A stretch of DNA of 48,462 bases, taken from the NCBI GenBank assembly GCA_035281645.1, contig DATEDN010000116.1, positions 1 to 48,462 of the forward strand. Direction: 5' to 3'. Positions 25,361 to 32,226 of the stretch are shown here, in pieces; position 1 is the stretch's first letter; each line of letters starts with the position of its first letter. Position numbers and translations under genes: made by a program. Under the pieces are notes generated by a model. The model did not search any database. It was not told where the DNA came from and saw only the letters and a list, made by a program, of their open reading frames with translations. The stretch is from JACCTH01 sp035281645 (GTDB taxonomy: Bacteria; Actinomycetota; Acidimicrobiia; Spongiisociales; ZC4RG35).

Positions 25361-25533
25361 TAGATTCGGGCCTCCTTGATGATCTCACCTGCGACCCAAC
25401 GAGTGACGAGCTGCTCGATGAAGCCATCGATCGAGATGACGTTGGTGTCCACTCGGGCGCAGAGTTCGTCGTAGGTGCGGTCGTTGATCCGAACAACCTC
25501 CTCCGAATAGCCAGGAGTAGTGTCTACGATCAC
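25360..25533 (-). CDS. 57-residue hypothetical protein
   Basis: The frame starts on a GTGA overlap with the HAD gene and ends in TAATG shared with the kinase. The protein (MIVDTTPGYSEEVVRINDRT…ELCARVDTNVISIDGFIEQLVTRWV…) has a short strand then two amphipathic helices, with the look of a ribbon-helix-helix or antitoxin-like regulator. That resemblance is weak. Coupling on both sides supports expression. Confidence 0.55.
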   Translation of the reverse strand: MIVDTTPGYSEEVVRINDRTYDELCARVDTNVISIDGFIEQLVTRWVAGEIIKEARI

Positions 25534-26087
25534 GCCAGTCCTTTCACGATGTTGAGAACCTCGAACCAGTCATCCGCCTTGGCGAAATAGGGCGAGGTCT
25601 TGTTCCACGGCTTGTTGAACCGGATGCCTTTCTTGCTATGAGCCTTCAGCTCCTTCAGCACCTCCGGGCTATCGTCGATCCACACGTCGGCTTTCGCCTG
25701 CCACTTGTTCTGGCCAGACAGGAACGACACCTGGATCGGGCGAGCGAACGCCAAGGTGAGATCCTTGGCGAGGCCATGAGCAGCAACACGGGCTGCCCCC
25801 GGGTTCCTCGCTGTCACTAGCTCGATGTTGTGGCCGGCCTTCACCAGGGACCACAAGCCACCAAGGGCGCCAGTGACGAACGGCAGCTTTGCCCAGCCGT
25901 TGGCCACATCGAACCACTCGTAGAACTCGTCATAGTCCTTGAAGTGGGTGGACGGCAGGAAGTTCCACTTGTCCACGGCTTCAGCATCGATGTCCACTGG
26001 ATGCCGGTCGAACCAGGTGAAGTACAGCTCAGTCCATGCGGCCCGGAAGTCCAAGGTCACATGATCGATGTCGCAGGCGATCTTCAT
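25530..26087 (-). CDS. HAD-family 5'(3')-deoxyribonucleotidase-like phosphatase
   Basis: This 185-residue protein opens with MKIACDIDHVTLDF, giving the HAD DxD motif at D6 and D8. It continues with ELVTARNPG (motif II threonine), a lysine near NKWQAKADVWIDDSP and the terminal acidic motif DD. Such phage enzymes dephosphorylate deoxynucleotides or salvage intermediates. The start at 26087 is chosen because it forms an ATGA overlap with the upstream micro-gene and places the DxD motif at the usual position. Confidence 0.7.
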   Translation of the reverse strand: MKIACDIDHVTLDFRAAWTELYFTWFDRHPVDIDAEAVDKWNFLPSTHFKDYDEFYEWFDVANGWAKLPFVTGALGGLWSLVKAGHNIELVTARNPGAARVAAHGLAKDLTLAFARPIQVSFLSGQNKWQAKADVWIDDSPEVLKELKAHSKKGIRFNKPWNKTSPYFAKADDWFEVLNIVKGLA

Positions 26088-26170
26088 CTCCCACCCATCC
26101 ACCAGCCGAATACCCCTGCGAAGCCACAGAGAATACAGAACACAACAGAAACGACGATCGCCAGGCTCAT
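26084..26170 (-). CDS. 28-residue single-pass membrane micro-protein
   Basis: The ATG is in TAATG at the end of the upstream gene, with GGAGGAAG just before it. The stop is in an ATGA with the HAD gene. The peptide MSLAIVVSVVFCILCGFAGV… is almost entirely one transmembrane helix, ending GWWMGGR. Strong Shine-Dalgarno and coupling on both sides support translation. It could be a membrane effector or a coupling peptide. Confidence 0.6.
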   Translation of the reverse strand: MSLAIVVSVVFCILCGFAGVFGWWMGGR

Positions 26171-26709
26171 TACACTTCCTCCACTGGTCTCTGGTCTAAA
26201 CACTCGCTTCGCTTCCACGACATCTCGATCTGGTCTGCCAGCAGAGCTGGCAACAACTCTTCGGCGGGGCTCTCCAACTGCCGGAAGGCTGTCATTGGGA
26301 TGAGCAGCTTTCCTTTGGCGTGTCCCGTAGCGCCTGTGCGGTTAACCCGGACACGCTCAACGCAGGCGACCTCGTCAGCCCGTGCAAGAAAGAACCGGCC
26401 ACCACCTGGGATGTCGTGCAGAAGGAAGTAGGCGGAAGGGAAATGTGCGAGGGCTTTTCTGAGCGACAGCTCGTCAAGGATGAATGTGTCTCGCTCATCT
26501 ACGCCTTCCATCAACGGCCAGCGATTCGAGATCGAGCCGTGCTTCTCTTTCACATCCAGAAAGATTCCGGGCACCCAGTAGTCGAGCTTGTCCTGGCTGG
26601 CTGTCTGGGCGATCTTAAAATCGCCCAGCCAAGTCCCGACCGTCTCCTCGAAAGCCTTGGAGCGCAGCCTGTCGGCTGTGCGCTGGGCTGCCGTCCTGGC
26701 GTAAGCCAC
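26170..26709 (-). CDS. putative PD-(D/E)XK-type nuclease or hypothetical protein
   Basis: A 179-residue protein. Near residues 20-55 it has a pattern compatible with a restriction-like nuclease core (helix with E, then DKLDYWVPGIFLDVKEK, where D and the DVKEK strand could be catalytic). The rest is mixed alpha/beta without known motifs. The GTG at 26709 overlaps the upstream stop as TAGTG and is preferred over the GTG four codons earlier. The nuclease call is tentative. Confidence 0.45.
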   Translation of the reverse strand: MAYARTAAQRTADRLRSKAFEETVGTWLGDFKIAQTASQDKLDYWVPGIFLDVKEKHGSISNRWPLMEGVDERDTFILDELSLRKALAHFPSAYFLLHDIPGGGRFFLARADEVACVERVRVNRTGATGHAKGKLLIPMTAFRQLESPAEELLPALLADQIEMSWKRSECLDQRPVEEV

Positions 26710-26885
26710 TAGCGGTACCACCCGAACGGCAATGGGCGGGCATCCATCCGAATCACGTAACTGTCGGCCACCTTGCTTGCGATCTCATGACGGATTCGTC
26801 GCTCAACCCAGTCACGCCCGTCCTCACGCTTGAACATTTCAGCGGGGACGTTGAGGCGGCAGAACAGCCGCTTCGGCTCGCCCAT
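26709..26885 (-). CDS. 58-residue hypothetical protein
   Basis: The frame starts in TGATG shared with the upstream gene and ends in TAGTG shared with the next. The protein (MGEPKRLFCRLNVPAEMFKREDG…DWVERRIRHEIASKVADSY…) alternates strands and a charged helix. No family recognised. Coupling and codon usage like its neighbours support it. Confidence 0.6.
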   Translation of the reverse strand: MGEPKRLFCRLNVPAEMFKREDGRDWVERRIRHEIASKVADSYVIRMDARPLPFGWYR

Positions 26886-27106
26886 CAGTCGACCACCCGA
26901 GTGGCGTCATGGCCAGCTGCCAGCGACTCATAGTTCTCGTACTCGTAGACCGTCTCGCCGTTCTCCAGCACCGGCCCACGGATGTAGTTGAGGAAGATGG
27001 TCCGGCCATCTTCGTCCGTGTAACGGACGTGGATGGCGTCTTTCTGCGTCTCGTGGACAACGCAGCCATCTCGTGGCCCGCCGACCAGAATGCCGAACTC
27101 CTTCAT
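26885..27106 (-). CDS. GGPxDG-family small protein
   Basis: This 73-residue protein starts MKEFGILVGGPRDGCVVHET and continues with short beta strands (HVRYTDEDGRTIFLNYIRG) to an acidic C terminus. It is one of three proteins in the operon with an N-terminal strand followed by GGP. The ATG lies in an ATGA overlap with a 14-codon reading frame. Function unknown. Confidence 0.6.
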   Translation of the reverse strand: MKEFGILVGGPRDGCVVHETQKDAIHVRYTDEDGRTIFLNYIRGPVLENGETVYEYENYESLAAGHDATRVVD

Positions 27107-27147
27107 CGGGCCACCAGTCCATAGACAAGACCGTTCGTCCACCTCAC
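27103..27147 (-). CDS. 14-residue coupling peptide
   Basis: A GTG in GTGA at the stop of the nuclease gene opens a 14-codon frame (MRWTNGLVYGLVAR). Its TGA lies in ATGA with the next gene. It exactly bridges a gap of about 40 bases between two otherwise coupled genes, so it may exist mainly to carry terminating ribosomes to the next start. Confidence 0.4.
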   Translation of the reverse strand: MRWTNGLVYGLVAR

Positions 27148-27506
27148 AGGTCGACCCTCCCTGCCTGCTGTAGCCGGACGTTCGCCGGCAGGTTCTGCTC
27201 CGCATTGGCGAGGTGTAGATAGAAGTCGAAGGGCATCAGGACGTATGGTCCTTCGTTCTTGCGAAGGTCGCCCTTCCACAAGATCACCCACCGACAGCCG
27301 GCCTTCTTCTCACAGACCCTCGCCCAAGCGAGGAACAGAGGCTTGGCCGTGTTCTTGCTCTCATGCAGCCACGGAACGCCGACGTAATCGCCCTTGTCCT
27401 GCATCCCTTTCAGGGGTGCTCGCTCGACACGCTCACCGAATACGGAGCGGAGAAAGGGCAGGAAGTGATTCTCGCCAACTGTCCCTTTGGCTCTCGCCTT
27501 GCTCAT
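27144..27506 (-). CDS. PD-(D/E)XK nuclease, Holliday-junction-resolvase-like
   Basis: The 120-residue protein has a compact nuclease core. E12 lies in KGTVGENHF, acidic D37 and D40 in MQDKGDYVGV, and E49-x-K51 in LHESKN, followed by a strand-helix unit (RWVILWKGD). This is the layout of small phage resolvase-like nucleases. It probably processes branched or recombining DNA. The start overlaps the RNA ligase stop as ATGA. Confidence 0.7.
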   Translation of the reverse strand: MSKARAKGTVGENHFLPFLRSVFGERVERAPLKGMQDKGDYVGVPWLHESKNTAKPLFLAWARVCEKKAGCRWVILWKGDLRKNEGPYVLMPFDFYLHLANAEQNLPANVRLQQAGRVDL

Positions 27507-28030
27507 GCTGCGCCCTTTGCCTCGTCCCTGAATGGAGCTTTGAAGTAGAGCCGGGCAGCGTGGTGGTAGATCATCACGCCCTCCGGGTCCATGAACCCTG
27601 GCGCTGCGCAAGAGCCCTTGAACTTCAAGTCATCCAGACACCACTGGACGTGGTGGAGGTCGAAAGTCCCCGAATAGAGGACCGGGACTACGTCGCAGCA
27701 GTTGGGGCGCTCCTGGCCCCAGCGCTCAATGTTGAACAACGAGAACCGCTTCTCGTTGAGTCCATAGCGGCGCTGGATACCCTGGCCCCACCACTCACCG
27801 AAATGCACGCCTGGGCCGAGGGCACGAAGCTCATCTTCGTTATCTCGCACCCAGGCGGCAAACCCGTAATTGTCGTCTTCCGGCGTGATGAAGCGCTTCC
27901 GTGACTGGGCACGGATTGAACCGTCATCACCGATGACCACTGCTGCGTTCGTCCCGTCGATCTTCTCCGTGATCGTGCAGTCTCGGAACAACCGAGGGAT
28001 CTTCGGGAAGGCCGTGAACTCGCCGCTCAT
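27503..28030 (-). CDS. RNA ligase (nucleotidyltransferase family)
   Basis: This 175-residue ligase has the motif I lysine K23 in TEKIDGTNAAV, motif III-like HFGEWWGQGIQ, motif IV PEGVMIYH and motif V YFKAPF. It covers only the adenylyltransferase domain. It would seal RNA nicks, often to repair host-cleaved tRNA. No polynucleotide kinase partner was found in the window. The ATG has no Shine-Dalgarno and lies about six bases from the predicted transcription start, so it may be translated from a nearly leaderless mRNA. Confidence 0.8.
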   Translation of the reverse strand: MSGEFTAFPKIPRLFRDCTITEKIDGTNAAVVIGDDGSIRAQSRKRFITPEDDNYGFAAWVRDNEDELRALGPGVHFGEWWGQGIQRRYGLNEKRFSLFNIERWGQERPNCCDVVPVLYSGTFDLHHVQWCLDDLKFKGSCAAPGFMDPEGVMIYHHAARLYFKAPFRDEAKGAA

Positions 28031-28042
28031 GGACTGAAGTGT

Positions 28043-28070
28043 ACTAGACCACCACTAGTCAATCTGTCAA
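28043..28070 (-). promoter_or_regulatory. internal promoter before the RNA ligase
   Basis: Leftward TTGACA overlaps the primase stop and is followed after 16 bases by TCTAGT, only 12 bases before the ligase ATG. TTGACTAGTGG in the spacer resembles the operator-like sites at other promoters of this phage. Confidence 0.55.
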
Positions 28071-28993
28071 TGGAGGGTTGGACGCCAGCCGTTGATGTAC
28101 GCCTCACGGGCGTCATTCCCACCAACCGGGTATAGGAACTCTGCACGCTCGTAGCCGACGGCCCGAGCGATCTTGTCTCTCGCTCGCTTGCCTGCCTCGT
28201 CCAAGTCCATGCAGATGTAGACCTTCGAGTAGGGCTCCAGCTGCTTCAGCCACTCGTCCTTCCAGTGACCGGCCCCAGAGGGGAGGGCGAAGACGTGGAC
28301 GTCTTCGTCTCGCCAGTGCCAGTCCAAAACCCAGCAGTCGCTTTCGCCTTCGCAGATCACGGCCCTCTTTGCGCCCCCGTGTTGAAAGTCGTCGACGTCA
28401 TACAGACCCTGCGAGAAGTTGCTGCCTGTCCAAGCGCCCTTCGATCCAGTTATCGCTCGGGTCTTCACGCCAGGGATGGTCCATCCGTCTTCGGCAGAGA
28501 AGCGCCAATGCGGGATGACCAGGGTCCCCGCCGACAGTTTGATGTCGTCGTGCCGCCGCAGGCGGAGGAGCAATTCCTCGGGAAGTCGCAACGTCTCAGC
28601 CCACGGTCCGAGCCATTCGCATCCGGCTGCGAGGACGACGAACTCCGAGAAGAAATCTTTCACCTCTGGCTTCGGCTTGCGCTGGACATCCCCAGGCTCC
28701 ATGCCGGCACGAAGGGCTCTCGTCCAAATCTGCCAGAGGGCCTGCCGCCAGGACAGCTCCGGCTTCACAGCCAACACGAGGTCGATGGCGTCACCGCCAC
28801 GACCAGTGCTGAAGCAATGAAAATGATCGCCGTACAACTTGCAACTCGGGCTGTCGTCCGCCTCGTTGTACGGGCTGTGGATGAAGTCATCATGCGTGAC
28901 CTCAAGGCCTAGCAACTCAGCGACATCACGGATGTCGACAGTCTCTCGGATCAGGTCCGGGGTCGGAGAGACTTCACTCCAGTCTTCGCTCAT
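28067..28993 (-). CDS. DnaG-like DNA primase
   Basis: A 308-residue primase. The N-terminal CHC2-like domain (HSPYNEADDSPS…FHCFSTGRGGDAIDLV, about residues 39-73) keeps the shape of the zinc domain but lacks two canonical cysteine/histidine ligands. A Toprim domain carries E in VICEGESD and the DxD in ICMDLDEAG. It primes phage DNA replication with the DnaB-like helicase encoded upstream. The start is uncertain: ATGs at 28993 and 29062 are both possible, with no strong Shine-Dalgarno. Confidence 0.85.
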   Translation of the reverse strand: MSEDWSEVSPTPDLIRETVDIRDVAELLGLEVTHDDFIHSPYNEADDSPSCKLYGDHFHCFSTGRGGDAIDLVLAVKPELSWRQALWQIWTRALRAGMEPGDVQRKPKPEVKDFFSEFVVLAAGCEWLGPWAETLRLPEELLLRLRRHDDIKLSAGTLVIPHWRFSAEDGWTIPGVKTRAITGSKGAWTGSNFSQGLYDVDDFQHGGAKRAVICEGESDCWVLDWHWRDEDVHVFALPSGAGHWKDEWLKQLEPYSKVYICMDLDEAGKRARDKIARAVGYERAEFLYPVGGNDAREAYINGWRPTLH

Positions 28994-29084
28994 CGCATCC
29001 ACACTTTCTGCATCGCCCAACTGAACACATGGGCCTGAGCGCAGATCAGGCGCAGGCTCCATATCTGGATGCCTTCGACGAGCC

Positions 29085-29228
29085 TCACGGCTCACCCTTC
29101 TCGATCAGGCATTCATCCACGAACTTCTCCCAGTCCACGTCCTGCGCTTCGATCAGCACGATCGCAGCGCCCAGCTCGTCACGCAGGCGCTCGTTCTCTT
29201 CACGCAGGTGATCTACCCACGCCTGCAT
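29085..29228 (-). CDS. 47-residue coiled-coil protein
   Basis: The peptide MQAWVDHLREENERLRDELGAAI… is a clear leucine-zipper-like coiled coil with an acidic tail. The ATG follows GGGACGGA. A GTG at 29252 would extend it by eight basic residues. Probably a small oligomeric accessory protein. Confidence 0.5.
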   Translation of the reverse strand: MQAWVDHLREENERLRDELGAAIVLIEAQDVDWEKFVDECLIEKGEP

Positions 29229-29238
29229 TCCGTCCCGT

Positions 29239-29430
29239 TCACGGCGCTTCACTGGCGCTGCCAAAGTCAAGCCGGAACTGTTCACGGATGGCGACTCCGA
29301 GAGCGTCGGACGGGATCTGCTTCGCAGCATCTTCCACCGACGCAAACGGCCCAAGAACCACTCGTGCTTCATCATCGAATCCGTTCTGCTTGAAAGACAG
29401 GAAGAAGTCGCCCTTGTTGAAGTCAGGCAT
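29239..29430 (-). CDS. 63-residue hypothetical protein
   Basis: MPDFNKGDFFLSFKQNGFDDEARVVLGPFAS… continues into a short helix (VEDAAKQIPSDALG) and a strand (VAIREQFRLDF). It looks like a compact alpha/beta domain. The ATG overlaps the upstream stop by eight bases. Unrecognised. Confidence 0.55.
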   Translation of the reverse strand: MPDFNKGDFFLSFKQNGFDDEARVVLGPFASVEDAAKQIPSDALGVAIREQFRLDFGSASEAP

Positions 29431-29785
29431 GGGTGAGGAACCTCACCAGATCGGGGTTGTCACGCAGCACACCCAACAACACGGGCGTCATCCGTGCGAC
29501 GAGATCCTCGTCATCGTCGAAGCGGATGAACCGGAACACCGAATGCAGCACTTCGTGCAGCACCGTGTCAGCAAGAACATCAGCGCCCGAATCCACGTCA
29601 AGAACGATGAGCTGCTTACCGTAGACCAGCGCCCCATATAGGCCTTGGCCGTGCTCGACTTGCGTTTCGTTCAACGTGGCTTTGTCGGTGGCGATCCTGT
29701 AGGTATAGGCGCCAACCTTCACCTCGCTCGGGATGGCAGCCCGTGGCCACGGGCTCTCTTTACCTAACAGCTCTCGCAGGCTCAC
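29423..29785 (-). CDS. zincin-like metallopeptidase (HExxH)
   Basis: This 120-residue protein has the zincin motif HEVLH at residues 77-81 in DTVLHEVLHSVF, preceded by a beta strand (KQLIVLDVDSG). Small phage zincins of this kind resemble ImmA/IrrE-type peptidases, some of which cleave repressors. The third metal ligand is not obvious. The GTG lies in a GTGA overlap with the upstream gene and follows GAGAGGAGAG. Confidence 0.65.
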   Translation of the reverse strand: MSLRELLGKESPWPRAAIPSEVKVGAYTYRIATDKATLNETQVEHGQGLYGALVYGKQLIVLDVDSGADVLADTVLHEVLHSVFRFIRFDDDEDLVARMTPVLLGVLRDNPDLVRFLTHA

Positions 29786-30168
29786 GCTGCTCTCCTCTCT
29801 CGACGGGTTAGGATGTGACACGGTCTGCACTGGGCTCGCTGCGGCCCGAAATCTTCGACGGGCTTCAACTCGCCACAGCGCTTGCAGGCCTTCGGCGGTG
29901 GAGGGATGTCGATGTCATCGCATCCCTCATAGAAATCGGCGCCCCAGATCAAGGCCGGGTGGCTGCCGGCCTCAATCGCCAGCTTGTCTGCTGTAGGCCA
30001 GGGGACGCCTCTAGTGACCCAGCCCCGCCACGTCGACCACGGGACATCGAAGCGCCGGGCAAGGTGAGCATGTTCGCCTGGCGCACCATAGTGGGTGTCG
30101 GTTTGCGCGCCACTGCACGCCAAGTCGATGAATGGCTCCATCGGGAGCCGGCGCAAAGGGATTGGCAC
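29782..30168 (-). CDS. HTH plus zinc-ribbon DNA-binding protein
   Basis: The 128-residue protein has a helix-turn-helix-like middle (HLARRFDVPWSTWRGWVTRG…DKLAIEAG, about 32-75). A C-terminal four-cysteine ribbon follows (CKRCGELKPVEDF…QCRPC), the same zinc-knuckle style found in HNH and endonuclease VII proteins. It probably binds DNA. The GTG follows AGAGGGG and lies two bases after the upstream stop. Confidence 0.6.
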   Translation of the reverse strand: MPIPLRRLPMEPFIDLACSGAQTDTHYGAPGEHAHLARRFDVPWSTWRGWVTRGVPWPTADKLAIEAGSHPALIWGADFYEGCDDIDIPPPPKACKRCGELKPVEDFGPQRAQCRPCHILTRRERRAA

Positions 30169-30169
30169 G

Positions 30170-30502
30170 TCAACCCCTCTTCACGATCAGAGCATCAAAC
30201 GACATGCCTGTGTGCGGGTCGAACACGCCAGCAACCAGCCCGCCAGCGTCGGTCAAGTTGTCGAGCATCGAGCGCAGGTCGAGCAGCCTGGTCAGCATTT
30301 CGCTGGCGTTCAGATGCTTGGCCATCGTTTCTAAATCCATGAGCTGGCCACGGACGTGGTTGCGTGCGGACTCGAACGAGGGAAAGACTTTCTCCCCGCC
30401 GGGCGACACGCACTCGTTGCGCTTGCGCACCTCGTAGGGGTGCGATTCGGCCGTCTTGATCTTCGTCGGCTTCTTCGCCCGACGCAGGCCCGCTACTGCC
30501 AT
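30170..30502 (-). CDS. hypothetical protein next to helicase
   Basis: A 110-residue protein with a basic N terminus (RRAKKPTKIKTAE), a charged middle and a helical C-terminal half (ETMAKHLNASEMLTRLLDLRSMLDNL). The ATG overlaps the helicase stop by ten bases. It may be a replication accessory factor by position only. Confidence 0.5.
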   Translation of the reverse strand: MAVAGLRRAKKPTKIKTAESHPYEVRKRNECVSPGGEKVFPSFESARNHVRGQLMDLETMAKHLNASEMLTRLLDLRSMLDNLTDAGGLVAGVFDPHTGMSFDALIVKRG

Positions 30503-31428
30503 GCGAAGTCCTCCCGGTCGTCAGGCTCCGAGCCAGCGTCGGTGAAAGTCGGCTGGTAGCCACGAGGCTGAAACAGGAACTGGGTGTCCCACCCGCCAAG
30601 CCGGCCCGTCCGGCTGTTCAGCCGGTGCTTGATCCCATCGGGGTGCGCCTGGCCGGACCTGTTCTTCAGCAGCTGCAACCACAGCTCGTCCTGCACCCGG
30701 TCACGGGCGTCCTTCGACAGTTCTCGGTCGAGACGTGGGGCATAAGCGCCGACGACATAATCCATCGGGTGATGGCCTCCGAACTTGCCGGAGTCGAGGC
30801 TCAGTGGCTTGTGGCCACCGGAGCCGTCCCCTTTGCTCACCTGATGCAGGACGATGACCGAGCAGTCACAGTCTTTGGCGAGGGACCTGATCTTCTGTGC
30901 TGCCTTGTCGACCTGCTCGGCTTTGCCGAGCATGCCTGCGCCGCCGATCAGCTCCAGATAGTCGATGACCACCAGCCGGATCTGCTGCCCTAGATAGTTG
31001 CCGCCCTCTTTGACGAGAGCTGTCATCTCTTTGATCGACAGCTCCGACTTGTCGTTGCCGAGAAGGTACGGGTAGCGGGAGCGGGTCTCCAGGAGGGCGT
31101 CCGAGGTCTCACCTCGGCGCAACTGACCTTCGATCTCCCATGTGGGCACGCCGGTGTGGATCGCTGCGAGGCGAGCCACAACCATGCGCCAGCTCATCTC
31201 CAGTGAGAAGAACATGGTGGGGATCAGCGGGTTGTTGACGATCACGTTCAGCCCGAGCGAGGTCTTGCCGACCGAGCTGTAGGCGAGGATCATGGCGCAC
31301 TCGGCTTTAGCGATCCCGCCTCGGGTCGCCTCGTCGAAGAACGGGAGCCCGAACCCGATACGAGGCGTCGGGTCGGTGGCCCAGGCCTGGTACGAGAGGA
31401 TGCCGTGGTTGACGTCAAGGACGTTCAT
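30493..31428 (-). CDS. DnaB-like replicative helicase (RecA-fold ATPase)
   Basis: The 311-residue ATPase has Walker A at about residues 49-57 (AYSSVGKTS, K55). A motif-1a-like FFSLEMSW, Walker B RLVVIDYLELI and a motif-3-like SVIVLHQVSKGDG follow. It lacks a DnaB N-terminal domain, as is usual for short phage helicases of this type. It unwinds the fork with the primase. The ATG follows the upstream micro-gene by six bases. Confidence 0.85.
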   Translation of the reverse strand: MNVLDVNHGILSYQAWATDPTPRIGFGLPFFDEATRGGIAKAECAMILAYSSVGKTSLGLNVIVNNPLIPTMFFSLEMSWRMVVARLAAIHTGVPTWEIEGQLRRGETSDALLETRSRYPYLLGNDKSELSIKEMTALVKEGGNYLGQQIRLVVIDYLELIGGAGMLGKAEQVDKAAQKIRSLAKDCDCSVIVLHQVSKGDGSGGHKPLSLDSGKFGGHHPMDYVVGAYAPRLDRELSKDARDRVQDELWLQLLKNRSGQAHPDGIKHRLNSRTGRLGGWDTQFLFQPRGYQPTFTDAGSEPDDREDFAWQ

Positions 31429-31434
31429 GCCGCC

Positions 31435-31560
31435 TCACCCCTCTCGGAGTCGGGCGAGGAGTTCAGCGAATGCAGTCGCTGCCACACGTGGAACGAGTCC
31501 GTTGCCACCGAGGTGCAGGGATTCAGCCAGTCCCACGGGTGATAGGTTGTTGGTTGCCAC
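31435..31560 (-). CDS. 41-residue protein behind a structured leader
   Basis: GTG follows AAGAAGGAACATC. The peptide MATNNLSPVGLAESLHLGG… ends in a helix (TAFAELLARLREG). Its start context (GAACATCGTGGC) is shared with five genes of the other leftward operon. A three-stem RNA element lies directly upstream. It may regulate the helicase downstream through coupling. Confidence 0.6.
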   Translation of the reverse strand: MATNNLSPVGLAESLHLGGNGLVPRVAATAFAELLARLREG

Positions 31561-31585
31561 GATGTTCCTTCTTGGGAATGTCGGT

Positions 31586-31675
31586 CCCTCGGGGGGCGTT
31601 CACGAACTGGACGGCTATCCAGTTCGTGTGCTGGGCGAGAAGCATTCGCTTCCCGACCTGGCTACCCCCCGAGGG
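31586..31675 (-). ncRNA. three-way-junction RNA element with TAGCCG hexaloop
   Basis: In leftward RNA sense an outer stem of 11 bp (CCCTCGGGGGG with CCCCCCGAGGG) encloses two stems. One has 7 bp with a GAAT loop (31637-31654). The other has 11 bp (CACGAACTGGA/TCCAGTTCGTG) with loop TAGCCG (31601-31628). It lies in the 5' region of the 41-residue gene and resembles a cis-regulatory RNA. Confidence 0.7.
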
Positions 31676-31692
31676 CACTAACCGGGTGTGGT

Positions 31693-32208
31693 TTACGCAG
31701 CCAGGCCGAAGTGCTGCTTGACCCAGGTCGGGGCCTTGTCGAGCCAGAGGCCGACCTTGTACCTGCCGTCAGGCCCGAGCTTGGTCTTGTGCCGGAAGTC
31801 GGGAGCCTTCGGGTTCTGCTTGCCTTGCCGGTTGTCGAACCAGTTGCCAGGGCTCTGGATCAGCTCACGCCACAGTTCGTCGCCTGTGGTCGCCCCGGGG
31901 ATCGGGGCCGGCGCAGAGACCGAGCCGGTTGTCGGTGCCGAGTTCGGGGCCACCGTCGTGTTCTCCTGTGGGCCGCTCGTCACGACCGAGCCGGGGAAGG
32001 CAGCGACAACACTGGCTGTCGCCACCGGGACAGCCGACTGCTCGTGCAACTTGACGAGCACTTCGACCACCTCAGGCAGGTAGCTCTCGAACAGGGAGCC
32101 GAGCGTCTGGTCGCCAGCGCTGCCCTCCATGTTGTAGTGGGCGATCGCCAGGTCGGTGGCGACCTTGGCCCCGACGTTGACTGCGATGGATGTTTCCCGC
32201 TGGTCCAT
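31693..32208 (-). CDS. putative ssDNA-binding protein with OSB-type PDF motif
   Basis: This 171-residue protein has a helical N terminus, a proline/threonine-rich linker (about 60-108) and a conserved C-terminal module: W113…W123-F-D-N-R127…PDFRHK at 136-141…LWL at 154-156…W162. The layout W-x-DNR-x-K…PDFxHK…LW…P-x-W matches the PDF motif of plant organellar single-stranded-DNA-binding (OSB) proteins. No OB fold is obvious. Location between nuclease and helicase genes fits a replication ssDNA-binding role. Confidence 0.6.
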   Translation of the reverse strand: MDQRETSIAVNVGAKVATDLAIAHYNMEGSAGDQTLGSLFESYLPEVVEVLVKLHEQSAVPVATASVVAAFPGSVVTSGPQENTTVAPNSAPTTGSVSAPAPIPGATTGDELWRELIQSPGNWFDNRQGKQNPKAPDFRHKTKLGPDGRYKVGLWLDKAPTWVKQHFGLAA

Positions 32209-32226
32209 GTAGCGGTCCTCCTTCTG

